A stretch of DNA of 64,000 bases from Desulfospira joergensenii DSM 10085 (GCF_000420085.1 NZ_ATUG01000001.1:2364773-2428772); one strand, 5' to 3'. Positions 17,147 to 26,488 are shown, counted from the stretch's first letter. Numbers and translations: made by a program. Notes: generated by a model not told the origin, from the sequence alone.

Positions 17147-17611
17147 TTGACTCTTCCCCACAGATCCCCATTCTTAACCAGACAGATCCCCATTCTGCTG
17201 AGCCGGTTTTCAATTTCCTTTGAACAGGAGTTGTCCTGCCTGGAGTATTTTCTCAGTACCCCCAAAGACCCAAGACCCTTTTCAAGGTCCCTGGTGGTCT
17301 CCCATGAAACCTTTTCAGACAGTCTATACGTTTCCAAATTCTATCCTGAGATCTACAAAGAATTGAACTGTAAATACCTTTCTGCCGCCTGCTTTTACAT
17401 GATAATCCACCATGCCGTATCCATGTTCCACCTGCCCGACCGATGCCGGGTCAACCTGGAGACCGATACCGGAGTGTTTCAAAAATTTTATTCCAGGCTG
17501 AATGATTTTAATTTTAAAATTTGCTATACCCGGCCGGCAGAAAAGGTATACCTCAGGGGAAATTACTGCGAAACCGAATTCAAGGTCAACATGATCCGGC
17601 CGGCCTCCTGA
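17147..17611 (+). CDS. hypothetical protein downstream of the YkgJ-GNAT gene
   Basis: Up to 154 aa, with TTG as the likely start 11 bases after the previous stop; an ATG-initiated form would be much shorter. Codon choice (C or G in third positions, common Phe TTT and Glu GAA) resembles neighbouring genes, which argues that it is real. It is soluble, has six cysteines including an ELNC and a TDTGVFQKFYSRLNDFNFKICYTRP stretch, and no signal peptide. I do not recognise the family. The tight spacing implies co-transcription and perhaps a shared function with the YkgJ-type protein. Confidence 0.5.
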   Translation: MTLPHRSPFLTRQIPILLSRFSISFEQELSCLEYFLSTPKDPRPFSRSLVVSHETFSDSLYVSKFYPEIYKELNCKYLSAACFYMIIHHAVSMFHLPDRCRVNLETDTGVFQKFYSRLNDFNFKICYTRPAEKVYLRGNYCETEFKVNMIRPAS

Positions 17612-17650
17612 ACCCGGGCAAAATCCCATGGCCCTTATAGCAAAAAAGTC

Positions 17651-18334
17651 CTATCCGGACGAGACCTCTCCTAAACACCCGTTTTCCCTGAAACTGAAAT
17701 ACGCATCCCGATTAAAAATCAGGTGATCCAGAAAACGGATGCCCAGGATATCCCCGGCATTGAAAAGACGCCGGGTCATGGCGATATCGCTTTTGCTGGG
17801 GCTTAAATCTCCCGAGGGATGGTTATGGGCCACAATGATTGCCGAAGCCCGGTCCGTGAGAGGATCGGCATAGACTTCCCTGGGATGGACCTGGGTGGTG
17901 TTGACCAGACCGATGGACACCACCCGGATCTGAATCACCTCATTGGCGCCGTTCACCGAAGCGCATAGAAAATGCTCCTGTTTCCGGTCAGCATAGTGGC
18001 GGACATGGGGAAACAGATCTTCGGGCCGGGTGATCTTCAGTCCTTCGGGTCTGACCCTGCGCCGGGTAAACTCCATGGCCGCAAGGATAAGGGCGGCTTT
18101 GGCATCCCCCACTCCTTTGAACGGCTTTACATCCTCCACCGTGAGATTAAACCCTCTTTGATCAATGACCGGGATCAGCTTTTCGGCCAGGGCCAGCACA
18201 TCCATGTCCCGGGTCCCCTTGCCCAGGAGAATTGCCAGAAGCTCCCTGTCCGAAAGAATCCCGGCGCCCTTCTCCAGAAGCTTTTCCCTGGGGCGCTGAT
18301 CTGCCGGAATCTGCCGGATCAATTTTTTCTTCAC
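17651..18334 (-). CDS. radC: RadC/UPF0758 JAB-domain protein
   Basis: 227 aa. An N-terminal helix-hairpin-helix region (LSDRELLAILLGKGTRDMD, FKGVGDAKAALILAAMEFTRR) is followed by the JAMM metalloprotease-like domain with HPREVYADPL, the metal motif AHNHPSGDLSPSKSD and a C-terminal LDHLIFN. Initiation is at GTG (18334), with GAGG about 12 bases away; an ATG just upstream is out of frame. Despite the name, a DNA-repair role for RadC is doubtful; members are often associated with mobile DNA. It is convergent with the preceding hypothetical gene and divergent from the lrp gene. Confidence 0.88.
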   Translation of the reverse strand: MKKKLIRQIPADQRPREKLLEKGAGILSDRELLAILLGKGTRDMDVLALAEKLIPVIDQRGFNLTVEDVKPFKGVGDAKAALILAAMEFTRRRVRPEGLKITRPEDLFPHVRHYADRKQEHFLCASVNGANEVIQIRVVSIGLVNTTQVHPREVYADPLTDRASAIIVAHNHPSGDLSPSKSDIAMTRRLFNAGDILGIRFLDHLIFNRDAYFSFRENGCLGEVSSG

Positions 18335-18428
18335 GGGAATCCAACCTCTTTATTCATCGGTTTCCTTTAAAATATATGAGTTACACCCAAAAAACAACTT
18401 CATCCGACCTTATCAAATCAATTTTACA

Positions 18429-18505
18429 TTAATTAAATAAAAATTATTGACATTTTATTTTTATAAATACAAAATATATCCCGTATGAATTTTAATTAAA
18501 TAAAA
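18429..18505. promoter_or_regulatory. paired 14-bp AT-rich direct repeats upstream of the Lrp gene
   Basis: TTAATTAAATAAAA occurs exactly twice, at 18429-18442 and 18492-18505, so the copies are 63 bp apart, six helical turns. They flank a TTGACA promoter element and lie in the only strongly AT-rich stretch nearby. Lrp/AsnC octamers wrap DNA with phased AT-rich sites, so these are good candidates for autoregulatory operators. Confidence 0.5.
18447..18475 (+). promoter_or_regulatory. candidate sigma-70 promoter for the lrp-led operon
   Basis: TTGACA (18447-18452) is followed after 17 bases by CAAAAT (18470-18475), a weak -10 element. It lies between the two 14-bp repeats and about 117 bases before the lrp start. 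Confidence 0.45.
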
Positions 18506-18591
18506 TAACTTTGTGAAGCGGCAGGCGATTTGTACGGAAAGATCCCTGTCACCAAGCGGATTTACCCTTAACCCCTATTTTTAAAAAAATT

Positions 18592-19077
18592 ATGGAAAAC
18601 AAAGACATAGACACCATAGACCGGCGGATGATCAAACTCCTTTCCCAGGACGGGAGGATGCCGGCCAAAGAGATCGCAAAAAAGCTGGATGTCTCCGCCC
18701 CCACGGTTCATACCCGGCTGGGTTCCCTCATTAAGAGGGGGGTGCTCAAAGTGGCTGGCCTGGTGGACACCTTTAAGGTCAAAGACACCCTGACGGCCAT
18801 CATTGCCATCCGGGTGGACGACAATGGAAAAATGGGAGATGTCATTGACCAGCTCATGGAATTTGAAAACATTCACTGGGCCGTGGCCGTCACCGGCCGT
18901 TACGACATTTTTGCCGAAGTCATCGTCACCGAAGGTATAGAGTGGATGTTCAAGTTCTATGAAGAACAGATGAGCCAGATAGACGGGATCAGTCATGCCG
19001 AGTCCTTCATGGTGACCAACACCCGGCGGAAATGGACCTGCCTGCCCCCGAAAATCAAAGGCTGGATCGACGAATGA
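18592..19077 (+). CDS. Lrp/AsnC-family transcriptional regulator
   Basis: 161 aa. An N-terminal helix-turn-helix (DTIDRRMIKLLSQDGRMPAKEIAKKLDVSAPTVHTRL) precedes a RAM/AsnC effector-binding domain (TAIIAIRVDD, HWAVAVTGRYDIFAEVIV, ISHAESFMV). Such proteins form octamers and sense amino acids. The stop codon overlaps the ATG of the racemase gene by the ATGA arrangement, so the regulator is the first cistron of the D-amino-acid operon it most likely controls. Phased AT-rich repeats in its upstream region fit autoregulation. An amino-acid effector such as glutamate is inferred. Confidence 0.9.
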   Translation: MENKDIDTIDRRMIKLLSQDGRMPAKEIAKKLDVSAPTVHTRLGSLIKRGVLKVAGLVDTFKVKDTLTAIIAIRVDDNGKMGDVIDQLMEFENIHWAVAVTGRYDIFAEVIVTEGIEWMFKFYEEQMSQIDGISHAESFMVTNTRRKWTCLPPKIKGWIDE

Positions 19078-20135
19078 AAATAAAAGAGATTAAATTCTGG
19101 AAAGAGGACCTCAAGCTGACCCGGCCCTATACCATTGCCTATGAGACCGTGGATGCCGTGGAGAACATTTTTGTGACCCTTGAAGGGGATAACGGGATCA
19201 CGGGGATCGGAGCCGGATCCCCGGCACCGGAGGTCACCGGTGAAACCATGGGAAAAAGCATGAAAGCCCTGGAGGGCCTGAACCCTTTTCTCAAAGGAAA
19301 GGACATCCGGATGACGCCTTCCCTGCTCAGATCCCTGCAGACCGGCCTGGACGGAACACCGGCGGCCATGGCAGCGGCAGACATCGCCCTCCACGATCTG
19401 GCCGGAAAAACCCTGGGCCTGCCCCTGGCCGATATCCTGGGCCGGGCCCATGACTCCCTGCCCACATCCATCACCATCGGCATCATGGACCTTGACCAAA
19501 CCCTGGAAGAGGCCCGGGAGTATGTGGAAAGGGGGTTTACCATCCTCAAGATCAAAACCGGGCTCGACCTGGAAGGGGACATCGAACGGGTCCTAAAGGT
19601 CCGGGAAGACTTCGGCCCGTCCGTCCGTATCCGGGTGGACGCCAACCAGGGGTACTCTGCCAGGGACTTTGCCCGTTTTTTCAAACAGACAAAAGATTGC
19701 GTGGAGTTTTCCGAGCAGCCCCTAAAATCGGACCAGCTCAAGGAGATGCAGGCCCTTGACCGGTCCATGAGAATGTTGTCCGCCGCCGATGAAAGCCTTC
19801 ACACCCCGGCGGATGTCCCGGCCCTGCTCCAGGAACCCCGGCCTTTTGGAATTTTCAACATCAAGCTCATGAAATGCGGAGGCATGGGACCGGGTCTGGA
19901 TATTGCCCGACTGGCCCGTCTTTCCGGCATTGACCTCATGTGGGGATGTATGGACGAGAGCGTTGTCAGCATTGCCGCCGCCCTGCATGCGGCCCTGGCC
20001 TCCCCGGCCACCCGGTATTTGGATCTTGACGGCAGCCTGGATTTGGCCAGGGACATTGTAAAAGGCGGATTTATCCTGGAAAACGGAAACCTAAGAACCA
20101 CGGACCAGCCCGGATTGGGAGTGACAAGAATTTAA
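19074..20135 (+). CDS. dgcA: enolase-superfamily racemase/epimerase, DgcA or dipeptide-epimerase type
   Basis: 353 aa from the ATG that overlaps the lrp stop. The muconate-lactonizing branch signature is complete: KIKTG with the KxK pair at 159-161, metal ligands D189 (RVDANQGY), E214 (FSEQP) and D239 (AADES), and the opposite-face lysine K264 (FNIKLMKCGG). Two lysines on opposite sides of the substrate are the 1,1-proton-transfer machinery of racemases/epimerases. Family members are L-Ala-D/L-Glu dipeptide epimerases and the N-acetyl-D-glutamate racemase DgcA. The downstream DUF1611 gene, which partners DgcA in marine bacteria, favours the second reading. Cytoplasmic; it needs Mg2+ by homology. 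Confidence 0.82.
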   Translation: MKIKEIKFWKEDLKLTRPYTIAYETVDAVENIFVTLEGDNGITGIGAGSPAPEVTGETMGKSMKALEGLNPFLKGKDIRMTPSLLRSLQTGLDGTPAAMAAADIALHDLAGKTLGLPLADILGRAHDSLPTSITIGIMDLDQTLEEAREYVERGFTILKIKTGLDLEGDIERVLKVREDFGPSVRIRVDANQGYSARDFARFFKQTKDCVEFSEQPLKSDQLKEMQALDRSMRMLSAADESLHTPADVPALLQEPRPFGIFNIKLMKCGGMGPGLDIARLARLSGIDLMWGCMDESVVSIAAALHAALASPATRYLDLDGSLDLARDIVKGGFILENGNLRTTDQPGLGVTRI

Positions 20136-21283
20136 TGGAAACCGATAAAAATCAAATCATGATGGGAACAGCCGTACTTCTGACCAATGGTCTCCTGGCC
20201 GCGGCCGATGCAAAAACCGCCCACGGCCTGATCCGGGGAACGGAACGGTTTCAGGTCACCGGGGTCATTGATGGGAACCATGCAGGAAAAGACGCCGGAG
20301 AAGTCCTGGAAGGAATCCGCCGCAACATTCCGGTATATGCCCACATGGATGCCTACCTGGATGAAAAAGGGAAAAAACCGGATTTTGCCGTTATCGGGGT
20401 GGCCCTCTGCGGGGGGCGGCTGGACGAGGAATGGCAGGCCATTGCCATGGATATACTCAACCGGGGGATTTCCATTGTCAACGGCATGCACATGCACTTA
20501 AGCGAAATTCCCGCATTCCGGGAAGCCGCCCAAAAAAACGGGGCACAAATCATTGATATCCGGAAATCCAAACCCTTTGACCAACTCTGTTTCTGGTCCG
20601 GCCGGATCTTTGACATGAAGATCCCCCGCATTGCCGTTCTGGGCACAGACTGCGCCCTGGGAAAACGGACCACCTCCCGGCTCATTTTAGAGGCCTGTGA
20701 GCCGTCAGGGGTTCGAGTCCGGATGATCTACACCGGCCAGACCGGATGGCTCCAGGGCAATCCCTATGGGTTTATCCTGGATTCCACCCTGAATGATTTT
20801 GTCAGCGGCGAACTGGAAGACGCCATTGTCCGCTGCGAACAGGAGGCCGGACCGGACCTGATCATCGTGGAGGGCCAGTCTGCATTGCGAAACCCCTTAG
20901 GCCCCTGCGGATCCGAGATCATCTTATCCGGGAACATCAAGGGAGTGATTCTCCAGCATGCTCCGTTCAGAAAGTATGTGGACGGCGGGGAAAAGTTTAA
21001 ATGCCTGCTCCCGGACCTTGAAACCGAAATCCGGCTGGTGGAACTCTACGGCTCCCGGGTCATTGCCGTCACCCTCAACGGGCAGGGAGGCTCCTGCGAA
21101 GAACTTCATCGATACGGCCGGGATCTTGAGGAAAGAATAAATATCCCGGTGATTCTGCCCCTGGAAAACTCCCCGGCAGGGATGGGGAGAATCCTTCCGG
21201 TGGTAGCAAAATTCATCCGGAATCACAAAAATTTTCCGGACACCTCAAGACGGCAGCCGGAAAGCGGAGGTTCAAATGCCTGA
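20135..21283 (+). CDS. dgcN: DUF1611 protein, DgcN-like (D-glutamate N-acetyltransferase)
   Basis: 382 aa. The N-terminal half is Rossmann-like (AVIGVALCGGRLDEEW, IVNGMHMHLSEI); the second half has a P-loop-like motif GTDCALGKRTT at 170-180 and LIIVEGQSALRNP, the DUF1611 hallmark order. DUF1611 members were long annotated as NAD-dependent epimerases; one (DgcN) is reported to N-acetylate D-glutamate before racemisation by DgcA. The ATG overlaps the preceding stop by one base and its own 3' end overlaps the next gene by 8 bases, so translation is tightly coupled on both sides. Substrate is inferred from family and context. Confidence 0.8.
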   Translation: METDKNQIMMGTAVLLTNGLLAAADAKTAHGLIRGTERFQVTGVIDGNHAGKDAGEVLEGIRRNIPVYAHMDAYLDEKGKKPDFAVIGVALCGGRLDEEWQAIAMDILNRGISIVNGMHMHLSEIPAFREAAQKNGAQIIDIRKSKPFDQLCFWSGRIFDMKIPRIAVLGTDCALGKRTTSRLILEACEPSGVRVRMIYTGQTGWLQGNPYGFILDSTLNDFVSGELEDAIVRCEQEAGPDLIIVEGQSALRNPLGPCGSEIILSGNIKGVILQHAPFRKYVDGGEKFKCLLPDLETEIRLVELYGSRVIAVTLNGQGGSCEELHRYGRDLEERINIPVILPLENSPAGMGRILPVVAKFIRNHKNFPDTSRRQPESGGSNA

Positions 21284-22895
21284 CCTCATCATCAAAAACG
21301 TTTCCGTCATCGACGGAACCGGAAGGCCGGCCTTTGCATCCGACATCGGTATCACCGGGGGCAGGATCTCCCATGTGGCTGCGAACCTAAATCTGGACAG
21401 CCCGGAAATCCTGGATGGGAAGGGCCTTACCCTCTGCCCGGGATTTATCGACATTCACACCCATTCGGACTTTACTCTGCTGCTCTCCCCCGGGGCTGAA
21501 TCCAGGATCACCCAGGGAGTAACCACCGAAGTCACGGGCAATTGCGGCGGATCGCCCGGGCCGGTCTGTGAAGATTTCCGAGAGGCGTTCATGGAGTACA
21601 TGAGCGACCTGGGCAAGCATTATAAACGGGAACTCAACCCCGAAGACTGGAACTGGAATAGCTTGGATGAGTTCTATACCCGGCTGTCGGAACAGGGAAC
21701 GGCTCTAAACATCGTTCCCCTGGTGGGCCACTCCACCCTGCGGGCCAATGTCATGGGATATTCAGACCGCCCCCCGAGACCGGATGAGATCCAAAAGATG
21801 AAGGCTCTTTTGCGGGATGAAATGGAAAAAGGGATTTTCGGGCTCTCCTCGGGCCTGGTCTACCACCCCGGGGCCTTTGCCCAAAAGGGTGAAATGGCTG
21901 AACTGGCCGGTGTTCTTCCCCGATATGAGGGGGTCTACTCAACCCATATGAGAAGCGAGGGAAAATTCTTATTTGAGGCCGTGGACGAGGCCCTGTCCGT
22001 GGCCCGGAAATCCGGGGCCTCCCTTGAAATCTCCCATCTCAAATGCGAATCCCCTGCCATATGGGGAAAGGGCGCCCTCCTGCTGGAGAAGATTGACCAG
22101 GCCCGTGGGGAAGGCCTGGATGTTCACTTTGATCAATACCCTTACACGGCCTACAGCACGGGGCTCATAGAGATCTTTCCCACATGGGCCAAGGAGGCCG
22201 GGGCATCCAGACTCAAACAGATTCTTTCCAATCCCAAAACCCGAAAGCAGGTAGCCCGGGACATGACCTCCATGGACTGGGACAACCCCATGGAGGGCTT
22301 AAGCTGGGAAGATGTGCTGCTCACGGGATTTTCCCTTCCGGAAAATAAAGGCCTGAACGGGTCCACAGTTGCGGAAGCAGCCCGGGCCAAGACATGCGAT
22401 CCCATTGAAACCCTCTTTACCCTGTTCTGTGAAGAAAAGGACGGGCTTGGCATGATCGTCTTTGCCATGTCCGAGGAGGATCTTATGACCATTCTCCAAC
22501 ACCCCATGGGCATGATCGGATCAGACGGATGTTCCGTAACCCCGGGAGGAATTACCGGAAGAGTCCCGGTTCATCCCCGGTATTACGGAACTTTTCCCAG
22601 GGTTCTGGCCCGGTATGTCCGGAAGAAGAAGATCCTCTCCCTGGAACTGGCCGTATATAAAATGACCGGGCTGCCCGCCCAAAAGCTGGGCCTCAAGGAC
22701 CGGGGGCGGATCGAGAAAGGCATGGCAGCCGACCTGGTCCTATTTGATCCGGATAAAGTCCTGGACCGGGCCGATTTTACCCGGCCCCACCAGACCGCCC
22801 AGGGCATTCCCCATGTCTTTGTCAACGGCCGGGCCGTGGTCCGGGACGGAGCGCTGACCGGAGACCGGCCCGGCAAAAGACTCTATAAAAATTAA
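21276..22895 (+). CDS. N-acyl-D-amino-acid deacylase (D-aminoacylase family)
   Basis: 539 aa. It is an amidohydrolase of the D-aminoacylase branch: ILDGKGLTLCPGFIDIHTHSD carries the first metal histidines, GVTTEVTGNCGGSPGP contains the metal-bridging cysteine region, followed by LVGHSTLR, GLSSGLVYHPG, EISHLKCE and a C-terminal IGSDG aspartate and RGRIEKGMAADLVLFDP. These zinc enzymes remove acyl groups from N-acyl-D-amino acids, including N-acyl-D-glutamate. GCGGAGG precedes the ATG, which lies 8 bases inside dgcN. Alongside DgcN and DgcA it could act on N-acylated D-amino acids imported by the downstream transporter, although N-acetylation by DgcN followed by D-deacylation would be futile if the substrate were the same. 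Confidence 0.88.
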   Translation: MPDLIIKNVSVIDGTGRPAFASDIGITGGRISHVAANLNLDSPEILDGKGLTLCPGFIDIHTHSDFTLLLSPGAESRITQGVTTEVTGNCGGSPGPVCEDFREAFMEYMSDLGKHYKRELNPEDWNWNSLDEFYTRLSEQGTALNIVPLVGHSTLRANVMGYSDRPPRPDEIQKMKALLRDEMEKGIFGLSSGLVYHPGAFAQKGEMAELAGVLPRYEGVYSTHMRSEGKFLFEAVDEALSVARKSGASLEISHLKCESPAIWGKGALLLEKIDQARGEGLDVHFDQYPYTAYSTGLIEIFPTWAKEAGASRLKQILSNPKTRKQVARDMTSMDWDNPMEGLSWEDVLLTGFSLPENKGLNGSTVAEAARAKTCDPIETLFTLFCEEKDGLGMIVFAMSEEDLMTILQHPMGMIGSDGCSVTPGGITGRVPVHPRYYGTFPRVLARYVRKKKILSLELAVYKMTGLPAQKLGLKDRGRIEKGMAADLVLFDPDKVLDRADFTRPHQTAQGIPHVFVNGRAVVRDGALTGDRPGKRLYKN

Positions 22896-22963
22896 GTCGG
22901 CTCTGAACATGGCCAAGGAGCCTGTTGTTCTATATTCAAACGGTTAACCCCAAGGAGGAGTAA

Positions 22964-24538
22964 ATGAAACAAACTGTAATTCGTATAGGTTTTATCCTGT
23001 TGATCCTGATCTTTGCCCTGGCTCCGGCCCAGGCAAAGGCTCAAAAAACCGTGTATGCGGCCGGTGATCCCAATGAACTGGGGGTCACCACCTTTAATCC
23101 CATCAAGGTTGAACTCAGCCACGAAGCCATGTACATTCTCTTTGACAGACTCATCGAATGGGGGCTGGACGGAAAATTTTATCCCGGCCTGGTCGAATCC
23201 TGGAGCGTGAGCGAGGACGGCATGACCTGGACCATGAACCTGAAAAAAGGGGTGCGTTTCCACGACGGAAGTCCCTTTAATTCGGAAGTGGTCAAATGGT
23301 TTTTAAAGGAAATGGAAACCGGCCCTTCAAGTTATATGGTCGGGGCCGTTGACAACGTGGAGATCACCGGGCCCTATTCCGTGCTCATCCACATGAAGCA
23401 CCCGGACCCCAATATGCTGTACAATTTCTCCCAGTCTTTTATGTGTGTTCCCAGTATGGAAGCCTATAAAAAATACGGTGAGGAGTTCGGAATCAAATAT
23501 GTGGTGGGATCCGGGCCCTATAAGTTTGAATCCTGGTCTCCGGGAAATGAACTGGTCCTGGTCAAGAATCCCGACTATAAATGGGGGCCCGGTCATGTCA
23601 AGAATAAGGGGCCTGCCGTCATCGACAAGGTTGTATACAAGGACATCAAGGAGGAATCCACAAGGTTCCTGGAACTGAAAACCGGGAAACTGGATGTTGT
23701 ATTCGCCGTTCCCACCATGTTCATCGATAAAATCGAAAAAGACAAAAACCTCAGTATTGTCCAGCTGCCAGGGCTCACCCTATACCATATGATCATGAAC
23801 ACCCAGTCCCCGCCCCTGGACAATCTCCTGGTCAGAAAGGGCATTGCCCTGGCCGTGGACCAGGAGAGCATCACCAAGAACGTATTTGCCAGCGCCGGCA
23901 AGCCGGCCTATACCTATCTGATCGACTCCCTCCCTTCCTCCAAGGTGGATCCCAAGGATGAAATCCGGTTTGATCCGGAAGGGGCCAAGGCTGCCCTGGA
24001 CAAAGCCGGCTGGAAAATGGGACCCGACGGAGTAAGGACGGACAAGGACGGGAACCGGCTGAAGCTCAAAATGCTGGCCAAGAACGAATCCTCCTACCGC
24101 AGGTCTGCCGAGGTCATCCAGGCCCAGCTGGCCGCCGTGGGCATTGAGACCGAAATCAACCTCATGGATCCCTCTTCCATCCGGGCCTTTTATAAAAAAG
24201 GGGAACATCAGCTGGCGGTCCGCTCCTATGAATGGGACAATGCAGATATCCTGGAGTGGTTCCTCAACTCCAAGCGCCTGGGCTATCCCAATGCATGCAT
24301 GTGGCATGACAACGAGTCAGACTATCTCATGCAGAAGGCCATGACAAGATCCAGGACCCAAGAAGAGCGGATTCAAAACTTCAAGGAATACCATACCTAC
24401 GTGCTGAACCAGGTCCTCTGGGCTCCCTTTTACCTTCCGGATAAGGTGTTTGCCGTGGGCAAGCGCCTGGTTTATCCCAAGGACAGCCTGGACAGGCGGT
24501 TTATGGGCATGGGTGTTCTGGACTGGGATCTCAAATAA
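22964..24538 (+). CDS. peptide ABC transporter substrate-binding protein (family 5, DppA/OppA-like)
   Basis: 524 aa with a Sec signal peptide (residues ~1-26, ending AQAKA). The mature chain shows the family 5 pattern: LFDRLIEWGLDGKFYPGLVESW, the signature WTMNLKKGVRFHDGSPFNSEVV, VVGSGPYKFESW and a C-terminal lobe with NAYMWHDN-like residues around AYTYL and the KAALDKAGWK helix. It binds di- or oligopeptides (sometimes muropeptides, nickel or opines) in the periplasm. AAGGAGG precedes the ATG. The gene is separated from the permease genes by a perfect hairpin that would favour excess of the binding protein. Context points to D-amino-acid-containing peptides or N-acyl amino acids as ligand. 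Confidence 0.9.
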   Translation: MKQTVIRIGFILLILIFALAPAQAKAQKTVYAAGDPNELGVTTFNPIKVELSHEAMYILFDRLIEWGLDGKFYPGLVESWSVSEDGMTWTMNLKKGVRFHDGSPFNSEVVKWFLKEMETGPSSYMVGAVDNVEITGPYSVLIHMKHPDPNMLYNFSQSFMCVPSMEAYKKYGEEFGIKYVVGSGPYKFESWSPGNELVLVKNPDYKWGPGHVKNKGPAVIDKVVYKDIKEESTRFLELKTGKLDVVFAVPTMFIDKIEKDKNLSIVQLPGLTLYHMIMNTQSPPLDNLLVRKGIALAVDQESITKNVFASAGKPAYTYLIDSLPSSKVDPKDEIRFDPEGAKAALDKAGWKMGPDGVRTDKDGNRLKLKMLAKNESSYRRSAEVIQAQLAAVGIETEINLMDPSSIRAFYKKGEHQLAVRSYEWDNADILEWFLNSKRLGYPNACMWHDNESDYLMQKAMTRSRTQEERIQNFKEYHTYVLNQVLWAPFYLPDKVFAVGKRLVYPKDSLDRRFMGMGVLDWDLK

Positions 24539-24568
24539 GTGCATTTGTCTTTAACTGATTAACCCGAA

Positions 24569-24606
24569 CCCCTTGATTTTCCGGTTAGCTCCGGAAAATC
24601 AAGGGG
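24569..24606 (+). terminator. perfect intercistronic hairpin after the binding-protein gene
   Basis: A 16-bp perfect stem (24569-24584 with 24591-24606) with a 6-base loop lies between the binding-protein and first permease genes. It has no U-tract after it, so it more probably stabilises the upstream mRNA end or attenuates rather than fully terminates, giving more binding protein than permease. Confidence 0.75.
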
Positions 24607-24631
24607 TGAGCCAAAATAGAGTAATCTATCC

Positions 24632-25558
24632 ATGTGGGTATACGTAATCCGCCGTTTTTTACTGATGATCCCCATTTTTTTCGTGGTGTCTGTCATCGTT
24701 TTTTCCCTGATTCACATTGTGCCCGGCAATCCCATCGACAACCTCATGGGGCCGGGTATGACCAAGGCCCATGAACGAAAACTGATTGAAAAATACCATC
24801 TGGACAAGCCGGTTCCGGTTCAATATCTGATCTGGCTGAAAAATATGTTCAAGGGAGACCTGGGGCGTTCCATCATTGAAAAGCGTCCGGTCACGGAACT
24901 GCTGCTCCACCATCTGCCCTACAGCCTCTCCCTGGGACTGTCCGCCATTGTGCTCTCCTTTGTCCTGGGGGTCTCCATGGGAATCATCTCCGCTGCGACC
25001 AAGAACACCATATTCGACCATGTGGCCATGCTCATCGCCCTGTTCGGGGTGACCATCCCGGCCTTCTGGCTGGGCCTGATCCTCATCCTCTTCTTTGCGG
25101 TCTGGGTCTCCTGGTTTCCGGTGTCCGGATCCGGCACATTCTCCTCCCTGGTCCTGCCGGCCGTCACCGTCGGCCTGGGGGGTGCAGGCCTCATCGCCCG
25201 GGTCACCCGGGTGGCCATGCTTGAGGTGGCATCCAAGGATTTTATCGTCATGCTCCATGCCAAGGGCTTAGGCAAAAAGGCCATCCTGCTCAAGCATATC
25301 TTAAGAAACGCCCTGATCCCGGTGATCACCATTCTGGGACTCCGCATCGGATGGGTCCTTGGCGGGGCTGTAACCGTGGAAATCGTATTTGGCCGGCCCG
25401 GCCTGGGCCAGCTGCTCATCACCGGACTCTTCCGAAGGGATTACCCCGTGATCCAGGGGGCCATGCTGCTTCTGGCCATGGGCATCATGATGGGCACTTT
25501 CCTGGCCGATGTTTTATACGCCCTAACCGATCCCAGGGTAAGGGATCAGCATAATTAA
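24632..25558 (+). CDS. dppB: peptide ABC transporter permease, DppB-like
   Basis: 308 aa. It begins MWVYVIRRFLLMIPIFFVVSVIVF, the typical DppB/OppB N-terminal helix, has the periplasmic region IVPGNPIDNLMGPGMTK, six membrane helices in total and the cytoplasmic EAA loop (DFIVMLHAKGLGKKAILLKHILRNAL) that docks on the ATPases. It forms the transmembrane pore with DppC. The ribosome-binding site is weak, in keeping with lower expression than the binding protein. Confidence 0.92.
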   Translation: MWVYVIRRFLLMIPIFFVVSVIVFSLIHIVPGNPIDNLMGPGMTKAHERKLIEKYHLDKPVPVQYLIWLKNMFKGDLGRSIIEKRPVTELLLHHLPYSLSLGLSAIVLSFVLGVSMGIISAATKNTIFDHVAMLIALFGVTIPAFWLGLILILFFAVWVSWFPVSGSGTFSSLVLPAVTVGLGGAGLIARVTRVAMLEVASKDFIVMLHAKGLGKKAILLKHILRNALIPVITILGLRIGWVLGGAVTVEIVFGRPGLGQLLITGLFRRDYPVIQGAMLLLAMGIMMGTFLADVLYALTDPRVRDQHN

Positions 25559-25600
25559 GAATGGAGATTTGACAATGATTAGAGGAAAGATCCTCCTGCC

Positions 25601-26488
25601 ATGAGCATTACGGAAAATACGGAAAAACAGATCAAACCGCCATCCAACAGGTGGCTCCGGCGCATTAAAAAACTGAAATCCAATAAAGCCGGAATCCTGG
25701 GTGTCATTCTCATCCTGGGGCTGATCCTGGTGGCGTTATCCGCAGACCTGGTGGCGCCTTACTCTTATAAAGAGCAGGATTTGAGCATCATGAACTCCCC
25801 GCCGTCCAAGGATCATCTCATGGGCACCGACGAGTTCGGCAGGGATGTGTTCAGCCGGATCCTGTACGGATCCCGGATATCCGTATATGTGGGCGTCGTT
25901 TCCGTGGGGCTTTCCGTTGTCATCGGCGTGATCCTGGGCTCTCTGGCCGGATACTACGGAGGATGGCTGGACCAGTTCCTCTCCCTGGTCACGGACCTGA
26001 CCTGGTCTTTGCCTGAGATCCTGGTGGCGCTGCTTTTGGTGGCCATTGTCGGGGCCGGACTCGAGTGCGTGATTATTGCCATTGCCCTGACCTATTGGGC
26101 CCAGTATGCCCGGCTCATCCGGGGCCAGATCCTCATGCTCAAGACCGAGACCTATGTGGAGGCCACAAGGTCCCTGGGAGCCACAGATTTTACGATTCTG
26201 TTCAAACATCTTTTTCCCAATGCCATTGCCCCGGTCATAGTGGCGGCAACCATCGGCATCGGCCAGGCCATTGTCCTGGAAGCCACCCTGGGGTTCCTGG
26301 GCATGGGAGCCCAGCCCCCCCTGCCCAGCTGGGGGGCCATGATGAGCAACGGCACGGCCTATCTGTTCATCTCCCCCTGGGTGATCATCTTTCCGGGTCT
26401 GGCCATGATGATCACCGTGGTCGGATTCAACCTGTTTGGAGACGCCCTGGTGGATATCATGGACATTCGCGAGGATACCCTAAAATGA
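25601..26488 (+). CDS. dppC: peptide ABC transporter permease, DppC-like
   Basis: 295 aa. It has the DppC/OppC pattern: cytoplasmic N-terminus with KLKSNKAGILGVILILGLI, the segment HLMGTDEFGRDVFSRILYGSRISVYVG, and the EAA loop TYVEATRSLGATDFTILFKHLFPNAI, with a C-terminal VVGFNLFGDALVDIMD. Six membrane helices. Its TGA overlaps the ATG of the next ATPase gene (ATGA). Confidence 0.92.
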   Translation: MSITENTEKQIKPPSNRWLRRIKKLKSNKAGILGVILILGLILVALSADLVAPYSYKEQDLSIMNSPPSKDHLMGTDEFGRDVFSRILYGSRISVYVGVVSVGLSVVIGVILGSLAGYYGGWLDQFLSLVTDLTWSLPEILVALLLVAIVGAGLECVIIAIALTYWAQYARLIRGQILMLKTETYVEATRSLGATDFTILFKHLFPNAIAPVIVAATIGIGQAIVLEATLGFLGMGAQPPLPSWGAMMSNGTAYLFISPWVIIFPGLAMMITVVGFNLFGDALVDIMDIREDTLK

